A stretch of 62,028 nucleotides of DNA from Lysobacterales bacterium (GTDB taxonomy: Bacteria; Pseudomonadota; Gammaproteobacteria; Xanthomonadales; Rhodanobacteraceae): NCBI GenBank assembly GCA_002632325.1, contig NSJK01000020.1, positions 1 to 62,028 on the forward strand. The letters are read 5' to 3'. Both the position numbers and the translations under genes were made by a program. The notes beneath the pieces were generated by a model. It worked only from the letters and a program-made list of their open reading frames with translations. It searched no databases and was not told where the DNA came from. Shown here one piece after another: positions 50,625 to 60,137 of this stretch (the stretch's first letter is position 1; the number at the start of each line of letters is the position of its first letter).

Positions 50625-51198
50625 ACTGGCCATCCTGGCACTGGCCGCACTGCTCGCGGCCACCACGGCGATCGCGCGCAGCGATGACCGCAACCAGCCG
50701 ATGGACATCCGCGCCGATCACTCGCGCATGACGCAGGGCTCGGGCAAGGACGGCGGCGTCACCGTGCTCACCGGCAACGTCAAGGTCACGCGCGGCACGA
50801 TGAAGGCGAGTGCGGCGCAGGCCACGCTCTACCAACATCCCGACAAGGCCAGGGACGCCAAGGGCAATGATGTGTCCAACCAGGTGCAGCGCGTGGTGCT
50901 CACCGGCAAGCCCGCGCATCTGGAAGAAGTCGGCGACGACGGCGACAAGGTCACCAGCAGCGCCGACCGCATCGAATACGACGCCGACACCAGCATTGCC
51001 GTGCTCGACGGCAACGTCAGCGTGATCCGCGAGGGACGCAGCCAGTTCAATGGCGAACACATGGTCTACAACACCCGGACCGGGGCGATGGAAAGCGGCA
51101 ATCTCGATGGCAGCGCGCCGGTGCACATCGTGATCCAGCCCAAGGCCAAGCCGGCCGCGGCGCCGGCCAAACCCGCGGCGGATGGCGGCGCGGGCTGA
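50575..51198 (+). CDS. lptA: LPS transport periplasmic protein LptA
   Basis: Bridges LptC and LptD across the periplasm. The 207-residue precursor has a signal region ([20 protein letters not shown]) and the OstA domain [50 protein letters not shown]; it ends in an Ala/Pro/Lys-rich tail. The start is uncertain: ATG 50575 or 50548, both inside lptC. One base of its stop is shared with the lptB ATG. Confidence 0.94.
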   Translation: MSISSSSPRHRRPSRAELAILALAALLAATTAIARSDDRNQPMDIRADHSRMTQGSGKDGGVTVLTGNVKVTRGTMKASAAQATLYQHPDKARDAKGNDVSNQVQRVVLTGKPAHLEEVGDDGDKVTSSADRIEYDADTSIAVLDGNVSVIREGRSQFNGEHMVYNTRTGAMESGNLDGSAPVHIVIQPKAKPAAAPAKPAADGGAG

Positions 51199-51917
51199 TG
51201 CTCAGGGCCAGTGGTCTGCGCAAGAGCTATCGCGGGCGCACGGTGGTGCGCGACTTCTCGTTTGCGCTCGGTGCCGGCGAAATCGTCGGCCTGCTCGGCC
51301 CCAACGGCGCGGGCAAGACCACCTCGTTCTACATGGTGGTCGGCCTGATCGGCACCGACGCCGGTTCGATCCACATCGACGATCAGGACGTGACCACGCT
51401 GCCGATGCATGCGCGCGCGCGTCTGGGCGTGGGCTACCTGCCGCAGGAGCCGTCGGTGTTTCGCCGCCTGAGCGTGGCCGACAACATCCTCGCGATCCTC
51501 GAACTGCGCGCCGATCTGGACGCGCGCGGGCGCGAACGCGAGCTGGAAACCCTGCTCGATGACCTGCAGATCAGCCATATCGCCGCGCAGAAGGGTGCCA
51601 GCCTGTCGGGCGGCGAGCGCCGGCGTGTCGAGATCGCGCGCGCGCTGGCGGCGCGCCCCCGCTACATGCTGCTCGACGAACCGTTCGCGGGCATCGACCC
51701 GATCTCGGTGATCGACATCCAGCGCATCGTGCGCCAGCTCAAGTCACGCGGCATCGGGATCCTCATCACCGACCACAATGTGCGCGAGACGCTGGGCATC
51801 TGCGAGCGCGCCTACATCCTCAGCGAGGGCGCGGTGCTCGCCCGTGGCACTCCGGCCGACATTCTTGCCAATGATGCGGTGCGCGAAGTCTATCTGGGTC
51901 ACGAATTCCGCATGTAA
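51198..51917 (+). CDS. lptB: LPS export ABC transporter ATPase LptB
   Basis: Cytoplasmic ATPase of LptB2FG that powers LPS extraction from the inner membrane. The 239-residue protein has Walker [10 protein letters not shown] at 34-42, the Q-loop [14 protein letters not shown], signature [15 protein letters not shown] and the [16 protein letters not shown]alker B region. Standard length. Start ATG overlaps the lptA stop (TGATG). lptF/lptG are not in the window. Confidence 0.97.
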   Translation: MLRASGLRKSYRGRTVVRDFSFALGAGEIVGLLGPNGAGKTTSFYMVVGLIGTDAGSIHIDDQDVTTLPMHARARLGVGYLPQEPSVFRRLSVADNILAILELRADLDARGRERELETLLDDLQISHIAAQKGASLSGGERRRVEIARALAARPRYMLLDEPFAGIDPISVIDIQRIVRQLKSRGIGILITDHNVRETLGICERAYILSEGAVLARGTPADILANDAVREVYLGHEFRM

Positions 51918-52022
51918 CGGGCCTTTTGCGGCTTCCTGACAAGATTTTTCAGCCCGCGCCTGTCCCCGCTTCCGGCTTTGGCGCTAGGATGACCACAAAG
52001 GCCATCAGGCACATCTCCCGGC

Positions 52023-53459
52023 ATGAAGCCCGCTCTCCAATTGCGTCTGGGCCAATCGCTGGCCCTCACGCCCCAGTTGCAGCAGGCAATCCGCCTGCTG
52101 CAGTTGTCGCGTCTGGAGCTCGAGCTCGAACTCAATTCGGCGCTCGAAACCAATCCGTTGCTGGAACAGGACGAAGGCAGCGACGAGGAGGGTGGTGACG
52201 AGCTTGACGCACAGTCGCAGGAAGATGTCGGCAGTGCGCTCGACGAGGGCGCCGCCAGCGGCGAGGACACCTTCGACGACTTGCCCGACACGCCGCTCGA
52301 TCTCGAACACAGCGACTATCGCAAGAGCACTGCCAGCAGCGAGGAGTTCGAAGCGCAGGACGCGGTGGCCGAAGACCTGCGCGACCACCTGCTGTGGCAA
52401 CTCAACCTCACCTCGATGTCGGCGCGCGATCGCGCGATCGGCGTGGCGCTGATCGAAGCGATCGACGACGACGGCTATCTGGTCGAGGGCGACGAAGCCC
52501 TGATTGCGGCACTGGCCCCCCTGCATGGCGTGAGCGCCGCCGAAGTCGAGATGGTGCGCCGGCGCGTGCAGCAGTTCGATCCGATCGGCGTCGGCAGCCG
52601 CAGCTTGGCCGAATGCCTCGACGTGCAGCTCGGCGCATTCGCCGCCGATACGCCGGGACTGGCGCTGGCGCGCAGCATCGTGCGCGAACATCTGGAAGCA
52701 CTCGCGCGCAAGGATCGTGTGCAATTGAGCGCGGCCCTGCAGGTCACGCCGGAAGAATTCGATGTCGCTCTCGCCCTGGTGCGCTCGCTCTCGCCCAAGC
52801 CCGGCGCAGCCTATTCGTCGGTGGGCGCGGAATATGTCGCCCCCGATGCGTATGCGCGCAAGGTCGGCGGCCGCTGGCAGGTCTTTCTCGCCGGCGATTG
52901 CCAGCCGCGGCTGTCGATCAACGAGTATTACAGCGGCCTGATCGCCAAGGCGAGGCGCGATGATGCCAACTACCTCAAGGGTCAGTTGCAGGAAGCGCGC
53001 TGGCTGATCAAGAGTCTGAAGACGCGCGCCGATACGATCCTCAAGGTGGCGCGCTCGATCGTCAGCGCACAGGAAGCCTTCCTCGAATTCGGTCCCGAGG
53101 GCATGCGCCCGCTGGTGCTCAAGGACGTGGCCGAGGAACTGGGCATGCACGAATCGACCATCAGCCGCGTGACCACGCGCAAATTCCTGCACACGCCGCG
53201 CGGCACCTTCGAATTCAAATACTTCTTCTCCAGCGGCGTGACCACCAGCGATGGCGGCGCCGCCTCGGCCACCGCAGTGCAGGCGATGATCCGCAAGCTC
53301 ATCGACGAGGAATCACCCTCCAGACCCTTGTCCGATCAGGGACTGACCCTTGAACTCAACCGTCGCGGCATCAACGTTGCAAGACGTACCGTGGCCAAAT
53401 ACCGGGAGGCGCTGAACATTCCATCATCCAACGATCGCAGTCGGCTCGGCAGTCCTTGA
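52023..53459 (+). CDS. rpoN: RNA polymerase sigma-54 factor
   Basis: Alternative sigma factor for -24/-12 promoters. The 478-residue protein has the Gln/Leu-rich region I (LRLGQSLALTPQLQQAIRLL), an acidic region II (about 45-100), the core-binding domain, and the C-terminal RpoN box ARRTVAKYREAL near residues 450-461. Normal length. It follows lptB by 105 bases and heads the rpoN-hpf-ptsN group conserved across gammaproteobacteria. Confidence 0.97.
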   Translation: MKPALQLRLGQSLALTPQLQQAIRLLQLSRLELELELNSALETNPLLEQDEGSDEEGGDELDAQSQEDVGSALDEGAASGEDTFDDLPDTPLDLEHSDYRKSTASSEEFEAQDAVAEDLRDHLLWQLNLTSMSARDRAIGVALIEAIDDDGYLVEGDEALIAALAPLHGVSAAEVEMVRRRVQQFDPIGVGSRSLAECLDVQLGAFAADTPGLALARSIVREHLEALARKDRVQLSAALQVTPEEFDVALALVRSLSPKPGAAYSSVGAEYVAPDAYARKVGGRWQVFLAGDCQPRLSINEYYSGLIAKARRDDANYLKGQLQEARWLIKSLKTRADTILKVARSIVSAQEAFLEFGPEGMRPLVLKDVAEELGMHESTISRVTTRKFLHTPRGTFEFKYFFSSGVTTSDGGAASATAVQAMIRKLIDEESPSRPLSDQGLTLELNRRGINVARRTVAKYREALNIPSSNDRSRLGSP

Positions 53460-53615
53460 GGCAGCCGCTCCGGCTTCCGCAAAGCGCAACAACAAAGGAG
53501 GGGAACCCCCGACGAAAACCCGTGTCGAAACTTGTGGACCGCGATCAGCGCCACATCGCCGTCGCGGCTTGTACGACTGGCAGCCAAAGCGCTGCCGCCT
53601 TTGAGGAAAGCAGCC

Positions 53616-53936
53616 ATGCAGATCAACGTGAAAGGTCATCAGGTCGAAGTCACTCCCGCGCTGCGCGACTATGCGCAAGCCAAGTTCGAACGGATCACGC
53701 GCGTCTACGACCAATGGCACGATGTCTCGGTCATCCTCGGCGTCGAGAAACTCCTGCACAAGGCTGAAGTCACCCTGCAACTGTCGGGCAAGACCCTGCA
53801 TGCGGTCGCCACCGCGCCCGACATGTATGCCTCGATCGACGCACTCGTCGATCGCGTCGAAGCGCAGCTGCGCAAGCACAAGGAAAAGCTCACCGACCAC
53901 AACGCGAATGAAGTGCGTGCGGCGCGTTACGGTTGA
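53616..53936 (+). CDS. hpf: Ribosome hibernation-promoting factor, short type
   Basis: Binds the 30S subunit in stationary phase and, with RMF, forms inactive 100S ribosomes. The 106-residue protein starts MQINVKGHQVEVTPALRDYA and has the KFERITRVYDQWHDVSV and DMYASIDALVDRVEAQLRKHKEK helices typical of HPF/YfiA; no long C-terminal extension. AGGA 8 bases upstream supports ATG 53616. A strong hairpin follows at 53967-53996. Confidence 0.95.
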   Translation: MQINVKGHQVEVTPALRDYAQAKFERITRVYDQWHDVSVILGVEKLLHKAEVTLQLSGKTLHAVATAPDMYASIDALVDRVEAQLRKHKEKLTDHNANEVRAARYG

Positions 53937-53966
53937 GCTTTGATGCGAAGGTGACTGGATCCGATT

Positions 53967-53996
53967 CCGGCAGACTGTGATCGCGCAGTCTGCCGG
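53967..53996 (+). terminator. 11-bp hairpin between hpf and ptsN
   Basis: Perfect inverted repeat CCGGCAGACTG/CAGTCTGCCGG around an 8-base loop, 30 bases after the hpf stop. No T run follows, so it is either a Rho-assisted end or an RNA-stability element that sets expression between hpf and ptsN. Confidence 0.5.
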
Positions 53997-54142
53997 CGAG
54001 AACGAAGTCCCGCTCCTTGTCCCGCACTACTGGCGGCATGCGCGCCATGCGTGCCGCCACGATCCGCCGCCCCGCAGGCGCCGCCCAGCTACCCTGCTAG
54101 ACTGTCGCGCTTGTCCGCTGCTTCGGCGATCCGCGTCCGACC

Positions 54143-54595
54143 ATGCCCTTTCTCGATCTCCTGTCTGCCGATCGTGTCCGCGCGGATCTCGTCGCGGGCG
54201 ACAAGGACGCGCTGCTCGACCAACTCGCGGGCCTGCTGTGCGATGGCGACCGCACGGTCGCACGCGACGCCCTGCGTGCGCGCGAGCGCCTCGGCGGCAC
54301 CGGACTCGGTCACGGCGTGGCGATTCCGCATGGCCGCAGCGCCGCGATCGAACACGCCAGCGCCGCTTTCGTGCGCCTGGCCACACCGGTGGATTTCGGT
54401 GCCGACGATGGCGTGCCGGTCGACCTGGTGGCCGCGCTGCTGGTGCCTGCGCACTTCACCGACCAGCACCTCAAGCTGCTCGCCGAACTCGCCGAACTGT
54501 TCTCCAACAGCGAGATCACCTCGGCGCTGCGCAATGCCGGTGACGCGCAGACCCTGCTCGCCACCCTGCGCGGGGCGTTGCGCGCCGCCGCCTGA
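54143..54595 (+). CDS. ptsN: PTS IIA-like nitrogen-regulatory protein PtsN (EIIA-Ntr)
   Basis: Phospho-accepting regulator that signals nitrogen, potassium and envelope status; not a sugar transporter. The 150-residue IIA(Fru)-fold protein has the phospho-His H63 in HGVAIPHGRS and the C-terminal LLAELAELFSNSEITSALRN. Follows rpoN-hpf and precedes hprK, as in related genomes. Confidence 0.95.
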   Translation: MPFLDLLSADRVRADLVAGDKDALLDQLAGLLCDGDRTVARDALRARERLGGTGLGHGVAIPHGRSAAIEHASAAFVRLATPVDFGADDGVPVDLVAALLVPAHFTDQHLKLLAELAELFSNSEITSALRNAGDAQTLLATLRGALRAAA

Positions 54596-54676
54596 GCCGA
54601 CCACGCCAAAAGCTGAGCTACACTCGGACAAACGCCTGCCCTGCAGGCCCGGCAAACCCATCGATATCTTCCGTGC

Positions 54677-55630
54677 ATGGACCGACTGACCGCCCGCCAG
54701 TTGTTTGATGCCATCGGCGCCCGCTTCGGCCTGCGCTGGCTGGCCGGCATGCGCGGCGAAAACCGCGCGATCGAGATCGACACCTCGATGGAACGCCGCC
54801 CTTCGATGGTCGGCTATCTCAACATCATCTATCCCAACAAGGTGCAGATCATCGGCAGCGAGGAACTGCGCTACCTCGATGCACTCGACTCGCGCCAACG
54901 CTGGGAAACGGTACAGAAGATCGTCGGCTCGCAACCGACCGCGCTACTGGTGACCAAGGATCAGGCCATTCCTTCGGACCTGCGCGAATCGGCCGAGGAA
55001 ACCAACACGCCGCTGTGGATCAGTCCCAAGCGCGGTCATGAGCTGCTCACCTACCTGCAGTACCAGCTCGCGCGCATGCTCGCGCGCCAGACCACGCTGC
55101 ACGGCGTGCTCATGGAGGTCTATTCGATCGGCGTGCTCATCACGGGCGAAAGCGGCACCGGCAAGAGCGAACTCGCGCTGGAACTGCTCACGCGCGGCCA
55201 TCGTCTGGTGGCCGACGATGCGCCCGAATTTACCGTGATCGCCCCCGACGTGATCGACGGCACCTGCCCGGAAATGCTGCGCGATCTGCTCGAAGTGCGC
55301 GGCCTGGGCGTGCTCAACGTGCGCGAGATGTTCGGCCACACCGCCGTCAAACCGTCCAAGTACCTGCGTCTGATCGTGCACCTGCAACCGCAGAAGCTCG
55401 ATGCGCCACCGAATGATCCGATGACGCGCCTGACCGGCGATGTCGGCTATCGCGAAGTGCTCGACGTGCAGGTGCCGCAGATCGTGATTCCGGTCGCGCC
55501 CGGTCGCAACATCGCGGTGCTGTGCGAAGCGGCCGTGCGCAGCCATCTGCTCAAGAGCAAGGGCTTCGATCCTGCGCAGACCTTCATGGACCGTCAGGCG
55601 CACCAGATGCGCCGCCTGCCGCCATGGTAG
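54677..55630 (+). CDS. hprK: HPr kinase/phosphorylase
   Basis: Phosphorylates HPr at Ser46 and reverses it, tying the PTS to metabolic state. The 317-residue protein has the N-terminal MurF-like domain and the kinase domain with Walker A GESGTGKS at 157-164, [11 protein letters not shown] (catalytic His/Asp region) and the signature [16 protein letters not shown]. HPr in this window carries the matching Ser46. Overlaps rapZ by 7 bases. Confidence 0.96.
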   Translation: MDRLTARQLFDAIGARFGLRWLAGMRGENRAIEIDTSMERRPSMVGYLNIIYPNKVQIIGSEELRYLDALDSRQRWETVQKIVGSQPTALLVTKDQAIPSDLRESAEETNTPLWISPKRGHELLTYLQYQLARMLARQTTLHGVLMEVYSIGVLITGESGTGKSELALELLTRGHRLVADDAPEFTVIAPDVIDGTCPEMLRDLLEVRGLGVLNVREMFGHTAVKPSKYLRLIVHLQPQKLDAPPNDPMTRLTGDVGYREVLDVQVPQIVIPVAPGRNIAVLCEAAVRSHLLKSKGFDPAQTFMDRQAHQMRRLPPW

Positions 55631-56493
55631 ACACGGCCGGCACCAGCGGCGCAGCGCGCCAGCTCATCATCGTCAGCGGCCTGTCGGGCTCGGGCAAGAG
55701 TGTGGCGCTGCGCACGCTCGAGGATCTGGGTTACTACTGCGTCGACAACCTGCCCGCAGCGCTGATCCCGGCACTGGTCGAGGCGGGTACGCCGGGCCAG
55801 CTCGCGGTCGGTGTCGACGTGCGCAACCACGCCGAACAGCGCGACAAGTTGCCGCAGGTGCTCGGCGAGCTTGCGCGTCTGGGCGTCGCCTATCGATTGG
55901 TGTTCCTTGATGCGCGCGACGATGTGCTGATCAAACGCTACGCCGAGACGCGCCGCCGCCATCCACTGTCGGAACAGGGCCTGAGTCTGGCCGAGGCGCT
56001 CGCCGAGGAACGCCGCCAGTTGCGGCCGCTGGTCGCACTCGCCGACCGGGTGGTCGATACCAGTGATCTCAACGTGCACCAGTTGCGGCGCATGGTCATC
56101 ACCGAAATGGATCTCGCGCCGGGTTCGGTGACCCTGCTGTGCGAATCCTTTGCCTATCGCAATGGCGTGCCGCCCGAAGCCGATTTCCTGTTCGACGCTC
56201 GGCAGTTGCCCAATCCGCACTGGGAAAGCAGCTTGCGTCCCTTGTCGGGCAAGGATCAGCCGGTGCGCGAATGGCTCGATGCCCAGCCCGAGGTCGTCGC
56301 CTATGCAGACGACATCCACGGCTTCCTGCAGCGTTGGCTGCGCGGCTTCGATGCGAGCGGACGCGGTTATCTCACGATCTGCATCGGCTGCACCGGCGGC
56401 CGTCATCGTTCGGTCTATCTGGCCGAACGCCTCGCCGAGCGCCTGCGCCGCGAACATCCGCAGGTGCTGACGTATCATCGTGAATTGGCATGA
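55624..56493 (+). CDS. rapZ: RNase adapter protein RapZ
   Basis: In E. coli binds GlmZ/GlmY sRNAs and controls glucosamine-6-phosphate synthase and hence envelope precursors. The 289-residue protein has Walker A GLSGSGKS at 19-26, [26 protein letters not shown] and the C-terminal RNA-binding part with [10 protein letters not shown]. Start ATG 55624 overlaps the hprK end. Whether GlmZ-like RNAs exist in this organism cannot be seen here. Confidence 0.95.
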   Translation: MVDTAGTSGAARQLIIVSGLSGSGKSVALRTLEDLGYYCVDNLPAALIPALVEAGTPGQLAVGVDVRNHAEQRDKLPQVLGELARLGVAYRLVFLDARDDVLIKRYAETRRRHPLSEQGLSLAEALAEERRQLRPLVALADRVVDTSDLNVHQLRRMVITEMDLAPGSVTLLCESFAYRNGVPPEADFLFDARQLPNPHWESSLRPLSGKDQPVREWLDAQPEVVAYADDIHGFLQRWLRGFDASGRGYLTICIGCTGGRHRSVYLAERLAERLRREHPQVLTYHRELA

Positions 56494-56505
56494 CGGGCGT
56501 TTGAG

Positions 56506-56898
56506 ATGAGTGTCGGTGTCTTGTTGATGACCCACGAAGCGATGGGCGCGGCCCTCGTCAATGCCGCGCGCCACGTGCTCGGCCGCCTGCCCTTGCCGGT
56601 GGACGTGCGCGAAATCGGCGCCGACGCCGATCCCGATCAAATGCTGCGCGCCGCTGCTGCGAGTGCGCGCGAACTCGACCGCGGCGATGGCGTGCTGGTG
56701 CTGTCCGATCTCTACGGCGCCACGCCCTGCAACATCGCCCACCGCCTGCCCGGCCTGGGCGTGCGCATGCACTGCGTCTCGGGATTGAACCTGCCGATGC
56801 TGTTGCGTGTCCTCAATTACCCCGACCAGTCGCTCGACGAACTTGCGCAGACCGCCGCCCACGGCGGTCGTGGCGGCATCATCGTCGATCGTCACTGA
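56506..56898 (+). CDS. PTS EIIA component, mannose type
   Basis: 130-residue IIA(Man)-fold protein with phospho-acceptor H10 in LLMTHEAMG and the conserved LVLSDLYGATPCN (residues 61-73). In Xanthomonadales and many other proteobacteria such a protein is encoded without the IIB, IIC and IID components, and a regulatory role is presumed. Lies 12 bases after rapZ and 33 before the HPr gene. Confidence 0.93.
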   Translation: MSVGVLLMTHEAMGAALVNAARHVLGRLPLPVDVREIGADADPDQMLRAAAASARELDRGDGVLVLSDLYGATPCNIAHRLPGLGVRMHCVSGLNLPMLLRVLNYPDQSLDELAQTAAHGGRGGIIVDRH

Positions 56899-56931
56899 GC
56901 CATTCCACGAACGTTCCGGCAAGAAGATCCC

Positions 56932-57201
56932 ATGCTCGAGAAGGACATCGTCATCAGCAACAAGCTCGGCCTGCACGCGCGCGCCTCGGCCAAGCTCGTG
57001 CAGGCACTGCATGGCTATCAGGCCAGCGCCTTCCTCGTCTGTCGCGGCCGCGAAGTCAACGCCAAGAGCATCATGGGCGTGATGATGCTCGCCGCCGGGC
57101 TCGGCTCGCCGCTGACCCTGCGCACCGACGGCCCCGACGAGGAAGCGGCCATGAGCACGATGCTGGACCTGTTCGAGCGCAAGTTCGACGAGGGCCAATA
57201 G
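56932..57201 (+). CDS. ptsH: Phosphocarrier protein HPr
   Basis: Passes phosphate from enzyme I to EIIA proteins. The 89-residue protein has the catalytic H15 (KLGLHARASAKLVQ) and the regulatory S46 (NAKSIMGVMML) used by HPr kinase, so both regulatory and transfer sites are intact. Followed not by ptsI directly but by 355 bases containing a multi-hairpin element. Confidence 0.96.
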   Translation: MLEKDIVISNKLGLHARASAKLVQALHGYQASAFLVCRGREVNAKSIMGVMMLAAGLGSPLTLRTDGPDEEAAMSTMLDLFERKFDEGQ

Positions 57202-57206
57202 CAGGG

Positions 57207-57367
57207 TGCTGAAAAAGTCCATCCTGGACTTCTTCAGCTCGACGAGTCCGGTACATGCCCGGACTCGGCTCCGACGAATCAATCACATGCGTGATCGATT
57301 CGCGTGCAGTGCATCCCTGCACTGTGCTATCAGACTGCTGAAAAGGGTTTTTCAGCAGCCTGATAGC
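57207..57367. repeat. Five-hairpin element with terminal inverted repeats, between ptsH and ptsI
   Basis: Ends are TGCTGAAAAA (57207-57216) and TTTTTCAGCA (57348-57357). Five stem-loops follow one another: 57208-57238 (13 bp, 1 mismatch), 57243-57267 (9 bp perfect), 57276-57301 (11 bp, 1 mismatch), 57307-57324 (7 bp perfect) and 57326-57367 (19 bp, 1 mismatch). No coding sequence. It looks like a non-autonomous MITE- or REP-type element that could attenuate or process the ptsH-ptsI transcript. The rest of the 355-base gap (to 57556) shows no other feature. Confidence 0.8.
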
Positions 57368-57556
57368 GCCGCATCGAACCGCCCCCGAATCAGTGATCGA
57401 GGCGGCAGGTCACGGGGATGGCTATTGCACAGCAGGCCTTGCTTGCGCCACGCTCCCCACCAGCGGCGCCATCGCCAGCAGGCAGGGGGATGAGCGACCG
57501 GCAAGCAGACCGCGCGCGACTCGCCGCCGCGGCAACCCAGCGAGGAATCAGCAGGC

Positions 57557-59287
57557 GTGCGTTTCGTCCTGACCGGCAGCGGTGCATCACGCGGCATGGC
57601 CCTGGGTCGCGCGCGCCTGCAGCATCCCAGTCGCTATCTGGTCGATGATCGTCCGCTGCCCGAGGACGAGGTCGACGCCGAGATCGATCGCCTCAAGCGC
57701 GCGATCGAGATCGCGCGTGAGGAACTGGCGCTGCTGCGCAACAAGCTGCATGGCGCGCTGGCGCGCGAAGTCGCCGACTTCATCGATGCGCACAGCCTCA
57801 TGCTCGCCGATCGCGAGCTCACCAGCGGCATCTTCGAGCTGATCCGGCGCGGCCGCATGCGCGCGAGCGCCGCGCTCAACCTGCAGCGCGATCGTCTCGT
57901 CGCGGTGTTCGAGGCGATGGACGATCCCTACCTGCGCAGCCGCAAGGAAGACGTCGAACACGTGATCGCACGCGTGCATGCAGGCCTGCAACGCGAGGCC
58001 AGCAGCGCCGAGCGCAAGCTCGCCGAGCGCGTTGGCGAAATCCTCGTCACCGACACCGTGGCACCGTCCGAACTGGTGCCACTGGCGGAGCTGGGCGTGC
58101 TGGGCGTGGTACTGAGTTCAGGCAGCCGCGTCTCGCATGGCGCGATCCTCGCGCGCTCGCTGCATCTGCCGATGGTGGTCGCCGCGCACGAAGCCCTGGG
58201 CACGATCCACGACGGCGACCTCATCCTCATCGATGGCGAAGCCGGCGAGGTGATTGCCCATCCGAGCTCGGCCGATCTCGCGCGCTTTCGCGCCTGGCAA
58301 CGCGAGTCGCTGCAGCGCAGCCGCCAGCTTGCCCTGCTCGCCGAGCGCGACACGCGCACGCGCGACGGTGTCGAGATCGCGCTCCACGCCAATGCCGAAT
58401 CGGCCGCCGACATCGCCCTCGCGCGCAACAGTGGTGCAGCCGGCATCGGCCTGTACCGCACCGAGTTCCTGTTCCTGCAGCGCCGCGAATTGCCGGCCGA
58501 AGAAGAGCAATACCTCGCCTACCGCGAGGTCGTGCTCGGCATGGGCGGCCTGCCGGTGACGATCCGCACGCTCGACCTCGGCGCCGACAAGGCCGACAGC
58601 AGCGGCCTCACGCTCGACGACGAGGAAAATCCTGCGCTGGGCGTGCGCGGCGTGCGGCTGTCGCTGCGCCACCCCGAACTCATGCGCACGCAGCTGCGTG
58701 CGATCCTGCGCGCTTCCGCCTACGGGCCGGTGCGCATCCTCGTGCCGATGATCTGCGCCGCCGAGGAAATGCAGGAAATGCGCGCCCTGCTCAACGACTG
58801 CGCGCGTGACCTGCGCAGTGAGGCTTACGAGATCGCCGAGAACGTCGAACTGGGTGCGATGATCGAAGTGCCGGCCGCGGCGATTGCGCTGGCCGGGATG
58901 ATCCACGAGCTCGACTTCGTTTCCATCGGCACCAACGACCTCGTGCAGTACACGCTCGCAGTCGATCGCAACAACGACCATCTCGCCAATCTTTACGACC
59001 CGCTGCATCCGGCTGTGCTCAAGCTGCTCGCGCAGATCATTGCCACCGGCAAGCGCGCCGGCAAGCGCGTGAGCCTGTGCGGCGAAATGGCCGGCGATCG
59101 CAACCACACCGCGCTTCTGCTCGCGCTCGGCCTCACCGACTTCAGCATGCATCCGGGCGTTCTGCTCGAGGTGCGCGAGAGGATCGCCAGCCTCGACCTG
59201 AGCCAATTGCGCAAGCACTCGGCAGCGCTCCTGCGTGCGCCCACCCGCGAGCGCATTGCGCGCGTGCTGGCGCGCATGGGGGCATGA
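57557..59287 (+). CDS. ptsI: PTS enzyme I (phosphoenolpyruvate-protein phosphotransferase)
   Basis: Starts the PTS chain by taking phosphate from PEP and passing it to HPr. The 576-residue protein has phospho-His H194 (RVSHGAILARS), the PEP-binding FRTEFLF-like segment LYRTEFLFLQRRELP, SIGTNDLVQYTLAVDRNN and the catalytic C508 (VSLCGEMAGD). GTG 57557 gives the family start (RFVLTGSGASRGMALGRAR); the next Met (57596) would cut into the domain. No PTS sugar permease is in the window. Confidence 0.95.
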   Translation: MRFVLTGSGASRGMALGRARLQHPSRYLVDDRPLPEDEVDAEIDRLKRAIEIAREELALLRNKLHGALAREVADFIDAHSLMLADRELTSGIFELIRRGRMRASAALNLQRDRLVAVFEAMDDPYLRSRKEDVEHVIARVHAGLQREASSAERKLAERVGEILVTDTVAPSELVPLAELGVLGVVLSSGSRVSHGAILARSLHLPMVVAAHEALGTIHDGDLILIDGEAGEVIAHPSSADLARFRAWQRESLQRSRQLALLAERDTRTRDGVEIALHANAESAADIALARNSGAAGIGLYRTEFLFLQRRELPAEEEQYLAYREVVLGMGGLPVTIRTLDLGADKADSSGLTLDDEENPALGVRGVRLSLRHPELMRTQLRAILRASAYGPVRILVPMICAAEEMQEMRALLNDCARDLRSEAYEIAENVELGAMIEVPAAAIALAGMIHELDFVSIGTNDLVQYTLAVDRNNDHLANLYDPLHPAVLKLLAQIIATGKRAGKRVSLCGEMAGDRNHTALLLALGLTDFSMHPGVLLEVRERIASLDLSQLRKHSAALLRAPTRERIARVLARMGA

Positions 59288-59339
59288 CGGCTGCTCGTGG
59301 CGACTGCCCGGACTTCGATGGGCCGCGTGCGCCAACGGC

Positions 59340-60137
59340 CTACCAATGCGGCTCCACGCGTATCCCGCCAGACTTGCCCTCCACGCAGATCTCCACGTGC
59401 AGGCAAGGCCGCAGAAAGGCGAATGTACTTTCCAGAAGCCGTGTCAGAAACGTTGGTGCAGTACCGAGGTAACCGGGGTTGTACTCGTGCACGCACTTGG
59501 CCTTGATGCAATTGAAGTCGGCCGACAACAGCGTGAAATACTTGATGACCTCGCGCAGCGAATACTCCTTCCAGTGATGCCCGTAGGTATGCACGCCAAG
59601 TACCTCGTGGACCTCGATACCGCCACCGAGCCGAGCGAGGAACCGACGCGGAGTCCATAACCGCCCTCTCGCAGCATAGTAGTTCGGCGTCGTCACCACG
59701 ATGCGTCCGCCCGGCTTCGTCACGCGGTAGATCTCGCGCCACATCTGTACCGGGTTGAAGGTGATGTGCTCGAGGATCTCGGCAAACAGGACCAGGTCGA
59801 ATGAATCATCGGGAACCGTCGACAGCGATGGAATACGCTCCAGGTCGCTGTTGCACAGCAAGGTGATGCCGAGCTTGTGCGCGGCAGCCTCCACTTGCGG
59901 CAGCGTGAGCGTGAGCGGCAAATCCAGCGCGTGGACCTTGTGCCCATCGACCGCGTACAGCGCAGCCTGGTGCAGCCAGTGCGCACCGACGTCGAGGATC
60001 TTCGCCTCCGCCGGCAGTGGCCGATTCGATTCCAGCTCGCGCCTAGTCTGGCAATAACGCTGCCAGTGATGACGAAGATAGGCCAGATCAGTCCCGCCGG
60101 CCTGCGTGAACAGCGACTCCAGTTCATCCAGTTGCAT
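59340..60137 (-). CDS. SAM-dependent class I methyltransferase, low-GC
   Basis: 265 residues. The SAM site is ILDVGAHWLHQAALYAVDG (motif I, with GAHW instead of the more usual GxGxG), the acidic residue in HALDLPLTL, and DSFDLVLFAEILEHITFNP typical of methyltransf_11/23 enzymes that modify small molecules or surface sugars. AGGA 6 bases upstream decides ATG 60137. Counted GC in two 60-base lines is 55% and 53%, against 72% in a line of ptsI, suggesting horizontal acquisition. No glycan genes are adjacent. Confidence 0.83.
   Translation of the reverse strand: MQLDELESLFTQAGGTDLAYLRHHWQRYCQTRRELESNRPLPAEAKILDVGAHWLHQAALYAVDGHKVHALDLPLTLTLPQVEAAAHKLGITLLCNSDLERIPSLSTVPDDSFDLVLFAEILEHITFNPVQMWREIYRVTKPGGRIVVTTPNYYAARGRLWTPRRFLARLGGGIEVHEVLGVHTYGHHWKEYSLREVIKYFTLLSADFNCIKAKCVHEYNPGYLGTAPTFLTRLLESTFAFLRPCLHVEICVEGKSGGIRVEPHW

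Noticed and set aside
55594..57282. 562-codon minus-strand open frame
   Set aside because: Antisense to rapZ, the EIIA gene and ptsH, all with intact catalytic motifs.
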